A DNA stretch of 64,000 bases from an uncultured Lentisphaeria bacterium (GTDB lineage: Bacteria > Verrucomicrobiota > Lentisphaeria > Victivallales > UBA1829), in the NCBI GenBank assembly GCA_905197955.1, contig CAJKAR010000018.1, forward strand, positions 1-64,000. The letters run 5' to 3'. The notes beneath the pieces were generated by a model. That model was not told the DNA's origin, did no database searches, and was given only the letters and a program-made list of their open reading frames with translations. This document shows positions 62,176-64,000 of the stretch, one piece after another. Position numbers and translations under genes: made by a program. Every line of letters begins with the position of its first letter. Positions within the stretch are counted from its first letter, which is position 1.

Positions 62176-62220
62176 CTGCCGGCACAACGAAAATGAGATG
62201 AAAGGAAAGGAAAAGAAATC

Positions 62221-63633
62221 ATGAAATTCTCTTTGCTGATTGTGCTCTCTCTGCTCCTTGCGTCAACGCTCGCGGGCAAGGATGTCTATGTGGACAACGT
62301 GAAGGGCAGCGACCGTGCGGCGGGAACGGCATCCGCACCCGTCCGGACGATTCGCCGAGGCATGGAACTTCTCTCTTCCGGCGACACATTGCATCTGACT
62401 CCGAATGCTCAGCCTTATACGGAGTCCATCCATTTTTCAGGAAAGAACCGTCACCTTGCCGGCAAGCCGGGCGCCCCGACCATCGTGGATGGACATGGTG
62501 CCCGTTTCAGCGGACTCCGTCACCGGGTTGCGTCCGAATGGACAAGAAGTGCGAGCGATATCTACACTCTCCAGCTCAACAATAACGCATGGGTTATGGA
62601 TCAGCAGGGCTACTGGTCCGGCTTCCCGATCGTCTTTGCGGACGGCAAACCGCTTCCCTGGAAAAAATCGAAAGCGGAACTTCTCCCGAACTCCTACGTT
62701 CTCACCAAGGTGTTCGGAGCCAAAAAGACGGCGGAACACAATCAGCTCCACGTCCGCCTGGAACCCGGAAAGACTCCCGCCGATGTAAAACTCGAAACAC
62801 CCGCCGGAGATTACGCGGTCTGCGTGGAGGGCGTGGATCACGTGACAATCCGGAATATCCGGGCGGAATACTATCCCGGCGACGGATTCGATTCCGCCTG
62901 GCGGAAAGTCGTCTTCGAACACGTGGAAGGTTCCCGGAATATGGATCAGGGAATCAGCGCACACGCATCGGAAATCGTTGTGAAACATTCCCGCTTCCAT
63001 GGCAACGCAGGCGGCGGAGTCGTGGATGTCGGAATGCCTTCGGGCGGAAAGACACACCGCTCGAAGGTCCGCTACATCGACTGCATCATGGAAGACGATG
63101 TCTTCCGCAACGATGTGCAGTTCTATCATACCGACGCACTCCTCGAAAACTGTATCATCCGCGTGCGCCGCGGAAACGCCATCACCGCGGAAAAAGAATC
63201 GAACGTCGTCCTGAAAAACTGTATTCTGTTCAATCTCGCAAAATCGGGAACAAATACGGCCGTTCTCGTCTCCGGTACCGCATCGGTTTCCATGGAACGT
63301 TGTACCGCTATCGGATTCGGAACCGTGTTCGCCATTCATGAAAAAGGCCGCATCCACAGTCGGAACAATCTGTTTCTGAACTGCAATACGATCGTCTCCT
63401 CGTTCGGAGTAGGAAACTACACCGGGCAGGCGAACCTCCAGACCTCCCAGCACTACTTTTTCCACCCGCTGCATTACCGGACTCTCGATGAGTTCCGAAA
63501 AGCCAAAAAGCAGGATCAGACTTCCAGATACGATCCTTCCGCCACACTCAAACCTTTCCCGGATGCGGGAGCCGATGCAGAGATGATGGAAAAAATAAAA
63601 ACGTGTCACAGCAGTCTCCGCAGCGGAAAATGA
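62221..63633 (+). CDS. Secreted right-handed parallel beta-helix protein
   Basis: 470 residues with a signal peptide (SLLIVLSLLLASTLAGKD). The mature start DVYVDNVKGSDRAAGTASAPVRTIRRGMELLSSGDTLHL is the DUF1565/pectate-lyase-like opening. Helical-coil repeats follow at about 200-380 (VTIRNIRAEYYPGDGF, IVVKHSRFHGNAGGGVVDVG, ALLENCIIRVRRGNAITAE, VVLKNCILFNLA). This fold is found in polysaccharide lyases, GH28-type hydrolases and glycan-binding proteins. No metal or catalytic triad can be named, so activity is uncertain. GGAAAGGAAAAG precedes the start. The gene has its own promoter and ends upstream of a LacI gene. Confidence 0.82.
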   Translation: MKFSLLIVLSLLLASTLAGKDVYVDNVKGSDRAAGTASAPVRTIRRGMELLSSGDTLHLTPNAQPYTESIHFSGKNRHLAGKPGAPTIVDGHGARFSGLRHRVASEWTRSASDIYTLQLNNNAWVMDQQGYWSGFPIVFADGKPLPWKKSKAELLPNSYVLTKVFGAKKTAEHNQLHVRLEPGKTPADVKLETPAGDYAVCVEGVDHVTIRNIRAEYYPGDGFDSAWRKVVFEHVEGSRNMDQGISAHASEIVVKHSRFHGNAGGGVVDVGMPSGGKTHRSKVRYIDCIMEDDVFRNDVQFYHTDALLENCIIRVRRGNAITAEKESNVVLKNCILFNLAKSGTNTAVLVSGTASVSMERCTAIGFGTVFAIHEKGRIHSRNNLFLNCNTIVSSFGVGNYTGQANLQTSQHYFFHPLHYRTLDEFRKAKKQDQTSRYDPSATLKPFPDAGADAEMMEKIKTCHSSLRSGK

Positions 63634-63688
63634 ATAGACTTATCGCCTCCCGTCCCTGCATGACTCTTCCGAATCCGCTGAAGCGTAT

Positions 63689-63737
63689 CATTCCAAGCGA
63701 CTGGGTTTGATACTGCCGGAATGGAAACTGCTTTTTT
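63689..63737 (+). terminator. Weak terminator candidate after the beta-helix gene
   Basis: CATTCC/GGAATG, a 6-bp stem with a 23-base loop, followed eight bases later by six T. The rest of 63634-63849 holds the LacI promoter and no gene. Confidence 0.3.
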
Positions 63738-63761
63738 CTCTGTTTTTTTCTGGACACCCTC

Positions 63762-63790
63762 TTGACATCTTCCGCGAAATGTAGTATAAT
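63762..63790 (+). promoter_or_regulatory. Consensus promoter of the LacI gene
   Basis: TTGACA, exactly 17 bases, TATAAT. The -35 region repeats the 14-base word CCCTCTTGACATCT of the locus A promoter. Confidence 0.85.
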
Positions 63791-63797
63791 TATATCA

Positions 63798-63813
63798 TCT
63801 GAAACGTTTCAGA
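63798..63813. promoter_or_regulatory. LacI-type operator
   Basis: TCTGAAACGTTTCAGA is a perfect 16-base palindrome with the central CG typical of LacI-family sites. It overlaps the expected transcription start, so the LacI protein encoded next probably represses itself. Confidence 0.85.
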
Positions 63814-63849
63814 AAAAAAAAAGAAAACAATCAAAAAGAGCGGAAAAGA

Positions 63850-64000
63850 ATGGTTTCGATCAAGGACATTGCCAGACATACGGGATACGGAGTATCGACC
63901 GTTTCGGCAGTGCTGAGCAACAAAGCGGGCAGTCTGGGAATCAAACAGGCGACCTGTGATAAAATTACCGCAGCCGCCGCCGAACTTGGTTATCGACGCA
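63850..64000 (+). CDS. LacI-family transcriptional regulator (partial, N-terminus)
   Basis: Only the first 50 codons are in the window; the gene runs off the right edge. They encode a LacI helix-turn-helix: MVSIKDIARHTGYGVSTVSA followed by VLSNKAGSLGIKQATCDKI and AAAELGYRR, including the hinge-proximal ending. Two differences from the most common form are Gly-Tyr-Gly where A/G-V-S often stands and a slightly long loop. The start has GCGGAAAAG ahead. The perfect palindrome 37 bases upstream indicates autoregulation. What it controls lies beyond the window. Confidence 0.9.
   Translation, partial: MVSIKDIARHTGYGVSTVSAVLSNKAGSLGIKQATCDKITAAAAELGYRR

Noticed and set aside
1..64000. tRNA, rRNA or known riboswitch
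   Set aside because: I scanned the intergenic gaps by eye and saw no cloverleaf with CCA end or T-loop, no rRNA-like stretch and no recognisable riboswitch core. Small or divergent RNAs could be missed.

Overview
The window looks like a chromosomal segment of a Lentisphaerae/Victivallales-type bacterium (PVC superphylum, gut or anaerobic habitat). This is an inference from gene content, not from a marker gene. The clues are two single pseudopilin genes of the DUF1559 type translationally coupled to GntR/LacI-hybrid regulators, a MoxR/DUF58/VWA operon of the planctomycete-Lentisphaerae layout, very large secreted beta-propeller proteins, secreted glycan-active enzymes, and housekeeping genes (purA, rodA, ygiQ). 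I found no rRNA, tRNA, CRISPR array, insertion sequence or phage gene. Codon style is uniform throughout, with many TCCGGA/CCGGAA words, so I see no sign of recent transfer.

Region 1 (1-1.8 kb): a FucP-type sugar permease on the minus strand, with a good promoter and a candidate operator. Region 2 (1.8-19.2 kb): an eight-gene tightly overlapping plus-strand operon. It encodes a giant TPR exoprotein, a transglutaminase fused to what looks like a dead caspase-like domain, a MoxR AAA+ ATPase, three VWA-type proteins (DUF58, BatA-like, VWA plus amidotransferase-like), a membrane protein and a secreted coiled-coil protein. A DUF4159 gene meets it head-on. Region 3 (19.3-26.5 kb): an ABM monooxygenase-like gene, an AraC regulator, an ECF sigma/anti-sigma/periplasmic helical protein operon, a HAD phosphatase-MATE pair, a stand-alone Lrp ligand domain and a Sel1-repeat protein. 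Region 4 (26.5-36.6 kb, minus strand): a divergent ADP-ribosylglycohydrolase-like gene, a four-repeat PPC protein, ygiQ, rodA, purA, a membrane-anchored unknown and a GntR regulator.

Region 5 (36.7-64 kb) is the accessory, glycan-oriented half. Locus A: GntR regulator, pseudopilin, two paralogous ~1300-residue exoproteins flanking an SGNH hydrolase. Locus B: GH5-type hydrolase, GntR regulator, pseudopilin, behind a promoter that overlaps two tandem palindromic operators. Between and after these lie an alpha/alpha-toroid-like protein, an SGNH hydrolase, a secreted polysaccharide deacetylase cotranscribed with a GH95 alpha-L-fucosidase, an AraC regulator, a five-bladed-propeller-like protein, a parallel beta-helix protein and the start of a LacI regulator under a perfect palindromic operator.

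The most unusual signal is the repeated regulator-pseudopilin unit. In both copies a GntR/LacI-type regulator overlaps the pseudopilin start by ATGA, both pseudopilins carry Ile instead of Gly before the predicted cleavage site, and both end in a DGH motif. Each sits beside secreted glycan-active proteins, with no sugar ABC or TonB transporter nearby. It may be a locus-specific surface sensor or capture system for glycans. That function is inferred.
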